This document shows, piece by piece, positions 1 to 11,871 of a stretch of 64,000 bases of DNA (its first letter is position 1; each line of letters opens with the position of its first letter). The stretch lies in the NCBI GenBank assembly GCA_015222165.1, contig JADFUS010000042.1, positions 20,270 to 84,269 of the forward strand, in the 5' to 3' direction. The DNA is from Bacteroidota bacterium. GTDB lineage: Bacteria > Bacteroidota > Bacteroidia > Bacteroidales > Rikenellaceae. A program made the translations under genes and the position numbers. The notes below the pieces were generated by a model. It was not told the origin of the DNA. It did not search any database and was given only the letters and a program-made list of their open reading frames with translations.

Positions 1-163
1 ATCTATCTTCTCCATGCAATACAAAAATTTGTGGAATCGTTGCATCGTACTTTTTTTCTATAAGAGTATCAGTATCAATATATTTGTAATTCAACTCCTG
101 AGCCATGTGCCTACCTAACGTAGATTTACCACAACCCATATAACCGACTAAAAAAATTAGCAT
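1..163 (-). CDS. aroK: Shikimate kinase, truncated by the window edge
   Basis: Minus-strand translation MLIFLVGYMGCGKSTLGRHMAQELNYKYIDTDTLIEKKY..., with Walker A GYMGCGKST and the shikimate kinase D-x-D motif. Confidence 0.85.
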   Translation of the reverse strand, partial: MLIFLVGYMGCGKSTLGRHMAQELNYKYIDTDTLIEKKYDATIPQIFVLHGEDR

Positions 164-172
164 TTGTTTTAT

Positions 173-2902
173 TTATTTAAAAAACTCATCAAAAATGGAA
201 GGCATATCTAGTACCCCCGCCTCTTCTGAGTGTTCAGCAATTACTTGTTCTTGTTCTATATCAGCAATTTTTGTTTCATCGATAGTTTGCTCAGAATTTT
301 CTTCTTTTTTAAGAGGCTCGATAAACTCTACTTTTTCTATTCTGTATGTTGTTAATCTTTTTCCTTTAGCTTTAAATCCTTTAACTCCTATAAATTCTTC
401 TACGTTTATAATCTCATTTTCACGACTACGATTTACTCCGCCAAACTTAATAGAAAGCTGTGGATAATCGTCTTCAGAAATACCTACTACATAAGAACCA
501 TCAGAAATATCTACAAATTGTTGTTGCTTAACATCATTCTCAACTTTAAAACGTTTTAAATAGTAATAACGTTGTACAGCATCATAATAAATTATGCTAT
601 ATACTTTTTCTGAATTATATTTCTGTAATGTTGTCATATCCTCAGGAAAATGAACCGTTTCATCGTAACCTGCGGTATAACACATTGCTCTTTTTGTAAA
701 TATTACTGTTCTATCGTCTGACGAAAATTCGCCAACAAAAGAACCTCTTTCTTCATTATTTAGCCTATGAATATCTACATCATAATAGATAGCTTGACCT
801 TTTAATGTTGAAGCTCCTTTACTTTTTAACGATACTTTATGTATCATATTTTTTGTAAATGTGTTTCCTTTTGCTGCACGACCTCGAATAGCAACATCTG
901 CAAAATCAAGAGTCATATTTTTGTTACGCATACGAGGACGAGGAACAAGCGTGATTTTTAAACTCTCTGCTTCTCCATTACCATTGACACTCATATATAT
1001 GATATCCGAATTTTCTGCTCCTTGAGTTATATCATATTCTTTGTCACGAGTAACACCTTTTATAGAACAACGTTTAACAAAATAACCCCCTTTATAACCA
1101 TTGCGATAAAGGACATTATAAATTGTTCGTGTGTCATTACGTGTGAAAATACCTATATATAATATATTTTTTGTGTAAAATGCTTTTTCTGTAACTTTAA
1201 GGATTTTATATTTACCATCTTTAGCAAAAACTATAACATCGTCAATATCAGAACAATCACAGATAAATTCATCATCTTTCATTCCTGAACCAATACCGAA
1301 GAATCCCTCTTGACGATTGACGTATAATTTTGCGTTAGCAACGGCAACTTTTGAAGCATTGATGTTATTAAAATCACGTAATTCTGTTTTACGCTCTTTG
1401 CCAACACCATATTTTTTCTTAATCCCTTTGTAATAGTCTATTGTATAATCTACAATATGTTCTAACTTATATTTTACCTCGACCATCTCTTTTTTATACG
1501 CTTCTATCTGATCATCAGCTTTTGAAGCATCGTGTTTAGAGATACGTTTAATTTTTATTTCTGTTAATCGGATAATATCATCTCTGGTAATTTCCCTAAC
1601 GAAAAATTTAACGTATGGTTTAAGGCTTTTATCTATTGTTAATATAACATTCTCCCATGTAGGACAATCTTCTATTGACAAATAAATTCTATTTTCAATA
1701 AATATTTTTGATAACAATGCGAAGTGTAAAGATTCTGAAAGTTCAGAAATACGTATTTCTAACTCCATTTTCAATAAAGAAAGTGTGTTATCTGTAGCTA
1801 TTTTTAGAATTTCTCTAACACCTAAGAAGTGAGGTTTTTGCTGAAAAATTATACAGCTATTTGGAGATACAGAAATCTCACAATCGGTGAAAGCATATAG
1901 TGCATCTATTGTTTTATCAGTAGAAACATCATTTGCAAGAGTTATGACAATTTCAACATCTTTAGCAGTGTTGTCGTCTACCTTTTTTATTTTTATTTTG
2001 CTTGATTCGTTAGCTTTGATTATTGAAGCTATAAGCGAAGTTGTTGTGCGACCAAAAGGAATCTCTTTTACAACAAGAGTATGGCTATTTAATTTTTCTA
2101 TTTTTGCACGAACTTTTACAACGCCACCTCTAAGACCATCGTTATAACGAGAGACATCTGCCAAACCTCCTGTAGGAAAATCTGGGAAAATCTCAAAATC
2201 TTTTTTACGTAAATATGCTATTGAAGCATCTATAAGCTCATTGAAATTATGAGGCAGAATTTTAGACGCTAGACCAACAGCAATACCTTCAACACCCTGA
2301 GCAAGAAGCAAAGGAAATTTTACTGGTAATGTTACTGGCTCTGTGTTACGACCATCATAAGAAGACATCCACTCTGTTGTTTTTGAATTAAAAACAACGT
2401 CTAAAGCAAATTTCGAAAGACGTGCTTCAATATAACGAGATGCCGCAGCACTGTCTCCTGTATATAAGTTACCCCAATTACCTTGACAATCTATAAGTAG
2501 ATCCTTTTGTCCTAGTTGAACCAAAGCACCAGCTATAGATGAATCGCCGTGAGGGTGATATTTCATTGTATCTCCAACGATATTCGCTACTTTACTGTAA
2601 CGACCATCATCAAGCTTTTTCATTGAGTGAAGCACTCTTCTTTGTACGGGTTTCAGACCGTCAGCAAGATGAGGAACAGCACGCTCAAGAATAACATAAG
2701 AAGCATAGCTCAAAAACCAGTCCTTATACATTCCTGTAATTTTGTGCTTCGAAATATGTTTTTCGTCATCGTCTTTAAGAAAAGAATAAATCTCATGAGC
2801 CGTAGAAACTTTTACATTTTCTTCTATTAAATCGTTTTCTTCTCCCTGAGGAGATTCGATTTCTTCGTCTTCAAATATATTATCACTCATGTTAATCTTC
2901 AA
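173..2902 (-). CDS. parC: DNA topoisomerase IV subunit A (GyrA/ParC family)
   Basis: 909 aa. Contains [29 protein letters not shown] and the active-site region [13 protein letters not shown]. Next to parE with an 11-bp overlap. Confidence 0.92.
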   Translation of the reverse strand: MKINMSDNIFEDEEIESPQGEENDLIEENVKVSTAHEIYSFLKDDDEKHISKHKITGMYKDWFLSYASYVILERAVPHLADGLKPVQRRVLHSMKKLDDGRYSKVANIVGDTMKYHPHGDSSIAGALVQLGQKDLLIDCQGNWGNLYTGDSAAASRYIEARLSKFALDVVFNSKTTEWMSSYDGRNTEPVTLPVKFPLLLAQGVEGIAVGLASKILPHNFNELIDASIAYLRKKDFEIFPDFPTGGLADVSRYNDGLRGGVVKVRAKIEKLNSHTLVVKEIPFGRTTTSLIASIIKANESSKIKIKKVDDNTAKDVEIVITLANDVSTDKTIDALYAFTDCEISVSPNSCIIFQQKPHFLGVREILKIATDNTLSLLKMELEIRISELSESLHFALLSKIFIENRIYLSIEDCPTWENVILTIDKSLKPYVKFFVREITRDDIIRLTEIKIKRISKHDASKADDQIEAYKKEMVEVKYKLEHIVDYTIDYYKGIKKKYGVGKERKTELRDFNNINASKVAVANAKLYVNRQEGFFGIGSGMKDDEFICDCSDIDDVIVFAKDGKYKILKVTEKAFYTKNILYIGIFTRNDTRTIYNVLYRNGYKGGYFVKRCSIKGVTRDKEYDITQGAENSDIIYMSVNGNGEAESLKITLVPRPRMRNKNMTLDFADVAIRGRAAKGNTFTKNMIHKVSLKSKGASTLKGQAIYYDVDIHRLNNEERGSFVGEFSSDDRTVIFTKRAMCYTAGYDETVHFPEDMTTLQKYNSEKVYSIIYYDAVQRYYYLKRFKVENDVKQQQFVDISDGSYVVGISEDDYPQLSIKFGGVNRSRENEIINVEEFIGVKGFKAKGKRLTTYRIEKVEFIEPLKKEENSEQTIDETKIADIEQEQVIAEHSEEAGVLDMPSIFDEFFK

Positions 2903-4736
2903 CTAAATCCTCCTCAATACGGAGGTTATTAATAATAAAATCTTGTCTATCGGCAGTATTTTTGCCCATGTAGAAAGAAAGAAGCTCTTTTAAAGGATCT
3001 GCATTTGTTATACGCACCTTTTCAAGACGAATATTTTCGCCTATAAACGCACGAAACTCATCGGGAGAAATTTCTCCAAGACCTTTAAATCGAGTAATTT
3101 CACAATTATTTAATTTTGCTATAGCATTTTGACGTTCTTCGTCAGTATAGCAATATACAGTCTCTTTTTTATTTCTAACTCTGAAAAGCGGAGTATCGAG
3201 AATAAACATATGACCACTACGTATAATATCTGGGAAAAACTGTACGAAAAAAGATATTAACAAAAGACGTATGTGCATACCATCAACATCGGCATCGGTA
3301 GCAACAACAATTTTGTTATATCTTAAATTGTCTATATCTTCCTCTATATTTAAAGCAGATTGAAGAAGGTTAAATTCTTCATTCTGATATATAATTTTTT
3401 TTGTTAAACCATAAGTATTTAAAGGTTTACCACGCAAAGAAAAAACCGCTTGCGTCATAACATTACGTGATTTTGTAATCGACCCACTAGCTGAATCACC
3501 CTCAGTAATAAAAATGGTTGACTCTTCTCTAAGATTATGAGAAGTATTTAAATGTATTCTACAATCACGCAATTTTTTGTTGTGAAGAGATACTTTTTTA
3601 GCAAATTCTCTAGCTTTTTTTCGCACACCCGACATCTCCTTACGCTCCTTCTCTGCCTGCATTATCTTACGAAGTATAGCATCTGCAATTTCAGGATTTT
3701 TATGAAGATAGTTGTCAAGATGCTTTTTCATAAAGTCGATTACGTAAGTACGTACGGCAACTCCATTTGGAGACATCTCCAAAGAACCAAGTTTAGTCTT
3801 TGTTTGCGACTCAAACATTGGATTTTCTATTTTTATGCTTATTGCAGCAATAATAGAAGCTCTAATATCCGAAGCTTCAAAATTTTTATTATAAAACTCT
3901 TTTATAGTTTTTACTATTGACTCTCTAAAAGAAGAAAGGTGTGTACCTCCAAGTGTTGTATATTGTCCATTAGCATAGGAGAAATAAGTCTCACCATAGC
4001 TCGAACCATGAGTTAATGCCACTTCTATATCTGCACCTTTAAGATGTATTGGTTCATAAGCAAAATCCTCTTTTACATTGTCTTTCAACAAATCTAAAAG
4101 ACCATTTTTAGACGAAAATTTTGTTCCATTAAGAGATATTACTAATCCTGTATTTAGATAGCAATAATTCTTAATCATAGTTTCGATATACTTCAAGTTG
4201 AAATCATAACTACCAAAAATAGCTTCATCGGCTGTAAAACGAACCGACGTACCATTTTTTTCATTGGTACACTGTATATCCGAAACACTCTTCGCTACCC
4301 CTGCACTACAATCTATATCACGCATTTCTCCATCTCTGAAAGCAGTAACAAACATATCTGAAGATAGAGCATTTACGGCTTTTATACCTACCCCATTTAA
4401 ACCAACAGATTTTTTGAAAGCACGAGTATCATATTTACCACCTGTATTCATTTTACAAGTAACATCTTGCAAACTTCCCAATGGAATACCACGACCATAA
4501 TCTCTAATTGTGACTACACCCTTGTCAACAGTAATTTTTATGTTTTTCCCGTAACCCATCATATATTCGTCAATGGAGTTATCCATAACCTCTTTTATGA
4601 GAATATAGATACCATCATCGGGAGATGAACCATCGCCCAATTTTCCAATATACATTCCTGGTCTCAAGCGAATATGCTGATTCCACTCTAAGGTTTGAAT
4701 ATTATCTTCTGTATAATTTTCTACGTTATCAAACAT
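2892..4736 (-). CDS. parE: DNA topoisomerase IV subunit B (GyrB/ParE family)
   Basis: 614 aa. GHKL ATPase motifs (RPGMYIG, DNSIDE, GRGIP) and TOPRIM ([20 protein letters not shown]). Confidence 0.93.
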   Translation of the reverse strand: MFDNVENYTEDNIQTLEWNQHIRLRPGMYIGKLGDGSSPDDGIYILIKEVMDNSIDEYMMGYGKNIKITVDKGVVTIRDYGRGIPLGSLQDVTCKMNTGGKYDTRAFKKSVGLNGVGIKAVNALSSDMFVTAFRDGEMRDIDCSAGVAKSVSDIQCTNEKNGTSVRFTADEAIFGSYDFNLKYIETMIKNYCYLNTGLVISLNGTKFSSKNGLLDLLKDNVKEDFAYEPIHLKGADIEVALTHGSSYGETYFSYANGQYTTLGGTHLSSFRESIVKTIKEFYNKNFEASDIRASIIAAISIKIENPMFESQTKTKLGSLEMSPNGVAVRTYVIDFMKKHLDNYLHKNPEIADAILRKIMQAEKERKEMSGVRKKAREFAKKVSLHNKKLRDCRIHLNTSHNLREESTIFITEGDSASGSITKSRNVMTQAVFSLRGKPLNTYGLTKKIIYQNEEFNLLQSALNIEEDIDNLRYNKIVVATDADVDGMHIRLLLISFFVQFFPDIIRSGHMFILDTPLFRVRNKKETVYCYTDEERQNAIAKLNNCEITRFKGLGEISPDEFRAFIGENIRLEKVRITNADPLKELLSFYMGKNTADRQDFIINNLRIEEDLVED

Positions 4737-4744
4737 TTAATTTA

Positions 4745-5494
4745 CTATTTTTTATCTTCTTTATAAACATCAGGAGCAATACGTTTATGCTCTTTTAACA
4801 TTATGCTATATACATATTTTGTCAACTCTTTTGTTGGAGTCGATTTAACTTTTTCTGCAGGAATTTCGGGTAAAATAGAAACTAGAAGAGTAATTGGTAA
4901 TTTCTTTCCACTCTCTTTTATATTTCCCATTTCCCATGTACCATAAGTTACAACTGGAAGTATCGGAGCTCCCGACATTTTTGCAGCTATAAAAGCACCA
5001 TCTTTAAATTCATGCATTTTCCCATCTTCAGAACGAGTTCCTTCAGGGAAAATAGCCACCGAAACACCTCTTGCAACCTCAGATTTACAACGACGAAACA
5101 TCATTTTTGCACTTGATGCATCTCCTCTATCTATTGCAATATCATCTCGCATTTTTATAACAACACCTATAAAAGGCATTTTATATAGCTCTCGCTTTGC
5201 CACCCAACGCATATTTAAATTTAGCGTATTTAACAAAGGGATATCTAACATTCCTCTATGATTACTACACATCATATATGGAGTTTTCTTGTGCATATTT
5301 TCTTTACCTATAACTTTAATACGCAACATCGGATTTACACGAATAATGCCGTAAGAATATGCCATAGATATATATTTCAAGAATTTCTTTTTCTTATCGA
5401 ATAAAAAGCTTAAAGCCCAAAGTATTACAAAAAGAAAAGTAGCAAATATTAAATATATTGCCAAAAAGAAAAGATATAATATTTTATTCACCAT
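4745..5494 (-). CDS. plsC: 1-acyl-sn-glycerol-3-phosphate acyltransferase
   Basis: Acyltransferase motifs NHRGMLDIPLL (NHxxxxD) and FPEGTRS. Confidence 0.88.
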   Translation of the reverse strand: MVNKILYLFFLAIYLIFATFLFVILWALSFLFDKKKKFLKYISMAYSYGIIRVNPMLRIKVIGKENMHKKTPYMMCSNHRGMLDIPLLNTLNLNMRWVAKRELYKMPFIGVVIKMRDDIAIDRGDASSAKMMFRRCKSEVARGVSVAIFPEGTRSEDGKMHEFKDGAFIAAKMSGAPILPVVTYGTWEMGNIKESGKKLPITLLVSILPEIPAEKVKSTPTKELTKYVYSIMLKEHKRIAPDVYKEDKK

Positions 5495-5613
5495 GTGTAT
5501 TCTGTCTCGTTTATTTGTAAATAATTCTTACCGACAAAAATACATTTTTTCTTTGAGAAAAACAAAGAAATTAGCCCACTCAGAGATAAATATTTTTTTT
5601 AATAAATATTAGT

Positions 5614-6222
5614 TTATTTTTGATATATAATAGTGTTGATAGCCGTATTGAGCTGTTTTGCTAATTCATTGACATCATTTGCCCCATCTGAGCAAACAAT
5701 ATAATCTGCCTTTTTTCTACGCTCCTCATCAGAAAGTTGCGATGCTATTCTTGACCTAACTTGCTGTTCTGTTAGATTATCTCGTTTAATTACTCTACTA
5801 ATTCTTGTGTCTAAAGGAGCTTCAACAACGACAACCATATCCATGAATTCGTCCCAACCAGACTCTATAAGAATCGCAGCTTCACAAATTACATAAGGCG
5901 AATTTTTGAAATTATCGCTCCACAATATAAAATCTGACATAACAGCCTTATGAACAATATTATTAAGCTGTGTTAAAAGAGATTTATCGTTAAAAACTTT
6001 TGATGATATATAACTTCTATTAAGTTTATTATCAAGAAAAGATTCTTCACCTAATAAGTCAATTATTTTCGATTTTACATTTTCATCTGTTGACATAATT
6101 CTTTTAGCATTATCATCAGCAGAATATATAGGAATATTATATAATGATTCTAAAGCCGTAGAAATTGTGGTTTTCCCACTTCCTATGCCTCCAGTAACAC
6201 CTATTTTTTTTACAGCCCCCAT
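5614..6222 (-). CDS. coaE: Dephospho-CoA kinase
   Basis: IGVTGGIGSGKTT P-loop and YSADDNAKRIM; about 200 aa. Confidence 0.92.
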   Translation of the reverse strand: MGAVKKIGVTGGIGSGKTTISTALESLYNIPIYSADDNAKRIMSTDENVKSKIIDLLGEESFLDNKLNRSYISSKVFNDKSLLTQLNNIVHKAVMSDFILWSDNFKNSPYVICEAAILIESGWDEFMDMVVVVEAPLDTRISRVIKRDNLTEQQVRSRIASQLSDEERRKKADYIVCSDGANDVNELAKQLNTAINTIIYQK

Positions 6223-7208
6223 TATCTTGATTTTAAAACTATCACTCTGTCAGAAGATTTCATACGCACCTCTAATCCTTTTGGAAGAGGTTCATTTTGA
6301 ATAAGATACGTGTTTTTACCTAAATAATTTTTATTGTTTTTTATGCTATCTGCACACACATAAAATTTAGGTACAATATTTTTAAAATTACGGAAAATAT
6401 TTTCTGTAACATTATAAGTTACATCTATTGTGCTTGGAAGAAGAATATATTTTTCCCCTTTTACAGGATTTAAAATATGGATAGGTATATTTTTACTCTC
6501 TATCTCTGTGTAACGCTCTATGGTTACAGTAAAAAACACCTCTTTCTCGCTCATATATATATTTGGAATAGATTGGAGAAGAATATTTCCTGAAACTTTA
6601 TTAGATTTATTTATTGTATACGGTTGTGTCTGTATGGAATTTATATTTTCTATATCACGTTTTGAACCACTTATCCAAACCGTTGAAGGTTCTAATGTAG
6701 GTTTTCCAATAAGCGTATATTCTCCAGAAAGAGATAGTGATATGTTGTCTTTTATAGGAACTTCTTTTCGAAGTCTAACAACAGAACGCAAAGGAATTGT
6801 TTTATTGAAAAGTTTTAATATTTCAACATTTTTAAGTTTACCTGACAACTCTCTCTCAAAAAGAGACATATCGACAGAGTAACTTAAATTATCTTTTATA
6901 CTTATGAAATCCTCCGCTGGAATTTCTAAATTCGAAAAATACGTACCTATGATATTATAACCCGAAGCACGTATTCTCAAACCTATATTAACTTCATTGT
7001 CATCAACAAAAAAGCCATTTCTATCTGAATTTTCAATCTCTGCTCCTTCAACATTAACAACAACCGTAACATCTGAGGTATATGTATCATTAAGTTTTGT
7101 AAGAAGCCATAAAAGAGAGGAAATAAGAAGTGCTATTATAAAGACTGGGTCTTTTAATCTTCCTATAATTTTACTGAAAAATAATTTTATAGCACCTGAA
7201 TATTTCAT
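6222..7208 (-). CDS. YbbR/CdaR-like domain protein
   Basis: N-terminal TM segment followed by YbbR-like repeats (VVVNVEGAE..., IPLRSVVRLRKEVPIKDNI). Adjacent to coaE, as is common in Bacteroidetes. Confidence 0.65.
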   Translation of the reverse strand: MKYSGAIKLFFSKIIGRLKDPVFIIALLISSLLWLLTKLNDTYTSDVTVVVNVEGAEIENSDRNGFFVDDNEVNIGLRIRASGYNIIGTYFSNLEIPAEDFISIKDNLSYSVDMSLFERELSGKLKNVEILKLFNKTIPLRSVVRLRKEVPIKDNISLSLSGEYTLIGKPTLEPSTVWISGSKRDIENINSIQTQPYTINKSNKVSGNILLQSIPNIYMSEKEVFFTVTIERYTEIESKNIPIHILNPVKGEKYILLPSTIDVTYNVTENIFRNFKNIVPKFYVCADSIKNNKNYLGKNTYLIQNEPLPKGLEVRMKSSDRVIVLKSR

Positions 7209-7247
7209 AATCTTTTATTATTACTAATATTAAAAATCTTTTAATTT

Positions 7248-8423
7248 CTAAAGTTCAAAATCTCTGCCAGAAACATAACCTCTCCATTTTTCTATACACG
7301 CTTGCATATCTGGAGCAATCTCTGATTCAAAATGTACTTTCTCACCAGTTGTAGGGTGAATAAATCCTAAACTACGTGCATGAAGACCTTGACGTGGCAT
7401 CAACGCAAAACTATTATTTACAAATTGTTTATATTTTGTGAACGTTGTACCTCTTAAAATAAGATGACCTCCATAACGAGCATCGTTAAAAAGTGGGTGT
7501 CCTATTGATTTGAAGTGAGCACGAATTTGGTGTGTTCTACCAGTTTCTAAACGACATTCAACAAGAGTTAAATAGCCTAAGCTTTCTAAAACTTTATAGT
7601 GTGTTACAGCACGTTTACCTATTCCACTCTCTTCACTGAAAACTGCCATTTGCATACGGTCATGAAGACTACGTCCAATATTTCCAATGATAGTTCCTGT
7701 TTCCTCTTTAAAATCGCCCCAAACTAAAGCAACATATCTACGCTCTATAGAGTGATCGAAAAATTGTTTCGCTAGGAAAGTATGTGATTTTTCGTTTTTA
7801 GCAACTACAAGCAAACCTGATGTATCTTTATCTATTCTGTGTACAAGTCCTGCACGTAAATCGCCAGATTGATAAAGAGGTAAATCTTTTAAATGATATG
7901 TTAACGCATTTACAAGTGTACCTGAGTAATTACCATGTCCTGGGTGAACCACCATTCCTGGGTTTTTATTTACAATGATAATATCATCATCTTCATAAAT
8001 AATATTTAAAGGAATATCTTCTGCTATAATCTCTAATTTTCTAGGAGGATAAGGCATAACGATAGTTATTTTATCGCCAGCTTTTACCTTATAGCTTGAT
8101 TTTACAGCAACACCATCAACAAGGATACTACCTGATTCGGCAGCACTTTGTATTCTGTTTCTTGTTGCATTTTCTAAACGGTTTGTAAGAAATTTATCGA
8201 TTCTTATAGGTGTTTGACCATTATCTACAATTATAGCATGGTGTTCAAATAGCTCAGTTTCTCCCGCATCATCAATTATAGGAGGGTGTTCGAATATATC
8301 ATCTTCTCCCACTTCATAAGGTTCTTCATTTTCTTCAAAATTGTCACAATTTTGGCAGGCAATAGCTGGAATTTCTTTTTCTATAAGCTCCCCAACCTCC
8401 CTGTTTTTACTATTGTCTGTCAT
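7248..8423 (-). CDS. rluD: RluA-family pseudouridine synthase
   Basis: S4 domain (RIDKFLTNRLENATRNRIQ) and catalytic HRIDKDTSGLLVVAKN. Confidence 0.9.
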   Translation of the reverse strand: MTDNSKNREVGELIEKEIPAIACQNCDNFEENEEPYEVGEDDIFEHPPIIDDAGETELFEHHAIIVDNGQTPIRIDKFLTNRLENATRNRIQSAAESGSILVDGVAVKSSYKVKAGDKITIVMPYPPRKLEIIAEDIPLNIIYEDDDIIIVNKNPGMVVHPGHGNYSGTLVNALTYHLKDLPLYQSGDLRAGLVHRIDKDTSGLLVVAKNEKSHTFLAKQFFDHSIERRYVALVWGDFKEETGTIIGNIGRSLHDRMQMAVFSEESGIGKRAVTHYKVLESLGYLTLVECRLETGRTHQIRAHFKSIGHPLFNDARYGGHLILRGTTFTKYKQFVNNSFALMPRQGLHARSLGFIHPTTGEKVHFESEIAPDMQACIEKWRGYVSGRDFEL

Positions 8424-8437
8424 TTATTAAGTTTTTT

Positions 8438-9472
8438 TTATTTAGATGAATCATTCAACTGTTCTATTTTTTTTCCAAGTAACAATATGTTATCTTGTAT
8501 TTTTGTTGTGTCTGAAAGTTGATATTGATAAATCTTTTTTCTTCTTTTCACAACTACTGTTCTACCCTCTTTCAACCATTGGATAGTATCTTTGTTAAGT
8601 TTAATCTTAGCATAAAATTTCTTTTGTGCATAGATTTTCGCCCTATTAATTTTAATTCTTTTAGATACAACTTCTCTGTCTGTAGTTATAAAAAATGATA
8701 TTGACGAACCAAAATTCATAGTTTTTTTCGCAAAAACAGATTGTGTTATAACCTTTGCTGTATTTATATTTTTATAATCTATCTCACGGCTTGTTTTCAC
8801 CTCTCCTACATTAAATCCTCGTTCCCATAGAGCTTCACGAGCTTTACGATAGCTCATTCCTATAAGGTTTGGGACTTCTGGTCGGCGATCTGAAGGATTA
8901 AGTCCAACAACTAAGTCTATTTTTTCACCAACGTATATTTTATCACGTGTTTCAGAAGTTATATCTGTTCCATTATATGTTTGTTTTAAGATATTGTTTG
9001 TAGCTATATCTCTAACATATTCAAGTTTTCCTATCTCTAAACCTGCTGACAAAAGTCTGTTCTTAGCATGACGAAGAGAATAACCTGTGATATATGGAAT
9101 AGATACTTTCTTAGGCTGAAAAGTATTGATTGTAATAACCACACGTCTATCTTTTTTTACAACACTACCTGGTTTTGGATATTGTTCAAGAATAGCACCA
9201 CGGGGTTGAAGTGGTGAATAAAGCGAATCAAAGACATCAAGTCTCAGCCTCAACGTTTCACCTTTTTTATGTGCTTGATCTAAAGTAAGCCCTACAAGAC
9301 TTGGCAACTCATATTGTTTACCATGACGTGTATAGACTGTCAATGATACGAACGCCAGAATAACGATTATGAATATAAGCATTAATGCAATAACAATTTG
9401 CCTAAACCAAAATCTACTTTTAACATTTTTCACGACTCCCTTAGTCTTACTTTTTATCTCTTTGACACCCAT
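8438..9472 (-). CDS. PASTA domain membrane protein
   Basis: One TM helix then repeated PASTA units (PSLVGLTLDQAHKKGETLRLRL; IPYITGYSLRHAKNRLLSAGLEIG; VPNLIGMSYRKAREALWERGFNVG). Confidence 0.85.
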   Translation of the reverse strand: MGVKEIKSKTKGVVKNVKSRFWFRQIVIALMLIFIIVILAFVSLTVYTRHGKQYELPSLVGLTLDQAHKKGETLRLRLDVFDSLYSPLQPRGAILEQYPKPGSVVKKDRRVVITINTFQPKKVSIPYITGYSLRHAKNRLLSAGLEIGKLEYVRDIATNNILKQTYNGTDITSETRDKIYVGEKIDLVVGLNPSDRRPEVPNLIGMSYRKAREALWERGFNVGEVKTSREIDYKNINTAKVITQSVFAKKTMNFGSSISFFITTDREVVSKRIKINRAKIYAQKKFYAKIKLNKDTIQWLKEGRTVVVKRRKKIYQYQLSDTTKIQDNILLLGKKIEQLNDSSK

Positions 9473-9513
9473 TCTTAAATCTTTTACAGTTCTCCTTTTT
9501 CGAAAACGTTATA

Positions 9514-10905
9514 TTATTTTGTTTTAATATATTCATCTATTGCTTTTGCCGATTTACGACCAGCACCCATAGCTAGGATAACTGTCGCAGCACCTGTTAC
9601 AGCATCACCGCCAGCAAAAACTCCTTCTCTTGTTGTTGCCCCTTTTTCATCATCAGCAATAATACAACCACGTTTATTTGTATTAAGACCTTCTGTAGTT
9701 GCAGATATTAGCGGATTTGGAGAAGTTCCCAAAGCCATGATAACAACATCACACTCTATATCAAATTCTGAACCTTCGATAATCATAGGAGAACGACGAC
9801 CTGAGGCATCAGCTTCTCCGAGCTCCATTTGAACACAAGTGATACTTTTTACCCAACCTTTTTCATCTCCGTTTATGCTTATCGGATTTGTTAGCATCTT
9901 GAAATTTATGCCCTCCTCTTTAGAGTGATGAACCTCTTCAAGACGTGCAGGAAGCTCTTTCTCAGAACGACGATATACTATTGTAGCATCTGAACCTAGA
10001 CGTTTTGCAGTACGTACTGCGTCCATAGCAACATTACCACCACCAACAACGACTACTCTATCTCCTACATATATTGGAGTATCATAATCTTTATCGTAAG
10101 CATGCATAAGGTTTGCACGTGTCAAGAATTCGTTTGCCGAAACAACTCCATTAAGATTCTCTCCATCTATGCCCATAAATCTTGGAAGTCCAGCACCTGA
10201 CGCCACAAAAACAGCATCATAACCCTCTTCATCTATAAGAGAATCTATTGTTACAGTACGACCAACTATTACGTTTGTTTCTATTTCTACACCCAAAGAT
10301 ATTACATTTTCAACTTCACGAGCAACGATACGCTCTTTAGGAAGACGAAACTCTGGAATACCATATTGGAGAACTCCTCCAGCTTTATGAAGAGCTTCAA
10401 AAATTTTGACTCCATAGCCTATTTTAGCAAGATCGGCAGCACAAGCAAGACCTGCAGGTCCACTTCCTACAACAGCCACTTTATGACCATTATAAGGCTG
10501 AGGTTCAGCAAGTTTAATATTATTATCTTTAGCCCAATCGCCAACAAAACGTTCCAATTTGCCTATTGATACACTTTCTCCTTTTATGCCGAGTATACAT
10601 TTTCCTTCACACTGCGACTCTTGAGGACAAACTCTACCACAAACAGATGGAAGTAGTGAATCTTCGCTTATTTTTCTTGATGCAGAAGCCAAATCTCCCT
10701 GCTGTATATGTGAGATAAAATCTGGTATTTTCAAAGAAACGGGACAAGCCTGAACACAACGAGGATTTTTACAATTCAAACATCTCGATGCTTCTCGTGT
10801 CGCCTCTTCTAAGGTATAACCTAAACACACCTCTTCAAAATTTGTTGCTCTAATTTGAGGGTCTTGTTCTTTAGCTTTTACTCTATCTATTTTTTCTTTT
10901 GCCAT
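9514..10905 (-). CDS. gltA: Glutamate synthase small subunit-like NADPH oxidoreductase (GltD/NfnB/SudA-like)
   Basis: CLNCKNPRCVQACPV Fe-S motif, VAVVGSGPAGLACAADL and VVVVGGGNVAMDAVRTAKR nucleotide-binding motifs. Confidence 0.88.
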   Translation of the reverse strand: MAKEKIDRVKAKEQDPQIRATNFEEVCLGYTLEEATREASRCLNCKNPRCVQACPVSLKIPDFISHIQQGDLASASRKISEDSLLPSVCGRVCPQESQCEGKCILGIKGESVSIGKLERFVGDWAKDNNIKLAEPQPYNGHKVAVVGSGPAGLACAADLAKIGYGVKIFEALHKAGGVLQYGIPEFRLPKERIVAREVENVISLGVEIETNVIVGRTVTIDSLIDEEGYDAVFVASGAGLPRFMGIDGENLNGVVSANEFLTRANLMHAYDKDYDTPIYVGDRVVVVGGGNVAMDAVRTAKRLGSDATIVYRRSEKELPARLEEVHHSKEEGINFKMLTNPISINGDEKGWVKSITCVQMELGEADASGRRSPMIIEGSEFDIECDVVIMALGTSPNPLISATTEGLNTNKRGCIIADDEKGATTREGVFAGGDAVTGAATVILAMGAGRKSAKAIDEYIKTK

Positions 10906-10958
10906 GATATTCTTCTATTGTAAATTATTGTCACAAATTAAGGTTTTAAAATCAAATA

Positions 10959-11840
10959 TTAATTTAAACCAACTTTACATTTGTGTCCTTTTCTCTTTTC
11001 TTCAAGAGCTTTAGCCTTTCTACTTTCAATGGTTTTATATTGACCTTGGCGACGCATAGCTTCGTCAAAATCGACTTCATGACCATCAAATTCAGGACCT
11101 TCAACACAAGTAAAACGTGTTTTTCCAGCCACTGTAACTCTACAAGCTCCACACATTCCTGTGCCGTCAACCATAAGAGAATTAAGACTAACAATAGTTT
11201 TTATATTATATTTTTTTGTAGTCAGAGCCACAAATTTCATCATTATCATAGGGCCAATAGATATAACAACATCATAATGTTTATCATGATTTTCTATTAA
11301 ATCTTCTAAACACCCCGTAACAAGACCTTTGAAACCACGACTACCATCGTCGGTTGCTATATATAGATTTGCCGAAACTTTCTTTATTTCTTCTTCAAAA
11401 AGAACATAATTCTCACTTTTTGCTCCAATGATTATATCGGCATCAACGCCATTTTTATGTAACCATTTTAGCTGAGGATATACTGGAGCTGTACCAACAC
11501 CACCAGCGATAAAAAGTATTTTTTTATCTTTAAGCTCTTCTAAATTTTCAAATATGAATTCTGAAGGATTACCAAGAGGTCCAACAAAAGTATCTAACTC
11601 CTCGCCTACATTTAAATCCGCAATTTTCTGCGTTGTAGCCCCAACTATTTGAATAACAATTGTGACAGTTCCTTTTTCTATGTTGTAATCACAAATTGTT
11701 AAAGGAACACGTTCACCTTTTTCATCTGTTTTTAATATGATAAACTGCCCAGGTTTTGCTGATTTTGCAACTCTTGGAGCATATATATCCATTAAAAAGA
11801 TATTTGGTGCTAAATCCTTCTTTTGGGTTATTTTGTACAT
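10959..11840 (-). CDS. Sulfide/dihydroorotate dehydrogenase-like FAD/NAD-binding protein (NfnA/SudB-like)
   Basis: PyrK-like FNR fold with GGVGTAPVYPQL and C-terminal GTGMCGACRVTVAGKTRFTCVEGPEFDGHEVD. Confidence 0.88.
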   Translation of the reverse strand: MYKITQKKDLAPNIFLMDIYAPRVAKSAKPGQFIILKTDEKGERVPLTICDYNIEKGTVTIVIQIVGATTQKIADLNVGEELDTFVGPLGNPSEFIFENLEELKDKKILFIAGGVGTAPVYPQLKWLHKNGVDADIIIGAKSENYVLFEEEIKKVSANLYIATDDGSRGFKGLVTGCLEDLIENHDKHYDVVISIGPMIMMKFVALTTKKYNIKTIVSLNSLMVDGTGMCGACRVTVAGKTRFTCVEGPEFDGHEVDFDEAMRRQGQYKTIESRKAKALEEKRKGHKCKVGLN

Positions 11841-11871
11841 TTTTATATATTTAAGTTTATTTCTATATTTT

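Noticed and set aside
195-467. Plus-strand ORF opposite parC, and other 60-140 aa ORFs opposite core genes in the track
   Set aside because: All are embedded antisense to well-supported conserved genes, with no recognisable domains or initiation context.
5548-5570. Inverted repeat TTTCTTTG-AGAAAAA-CAAAGAAA upstream of coaE/plsC region
   Set aside because: Short and AT-rich; expected by chance in this low-GC sequence and without supporting context.
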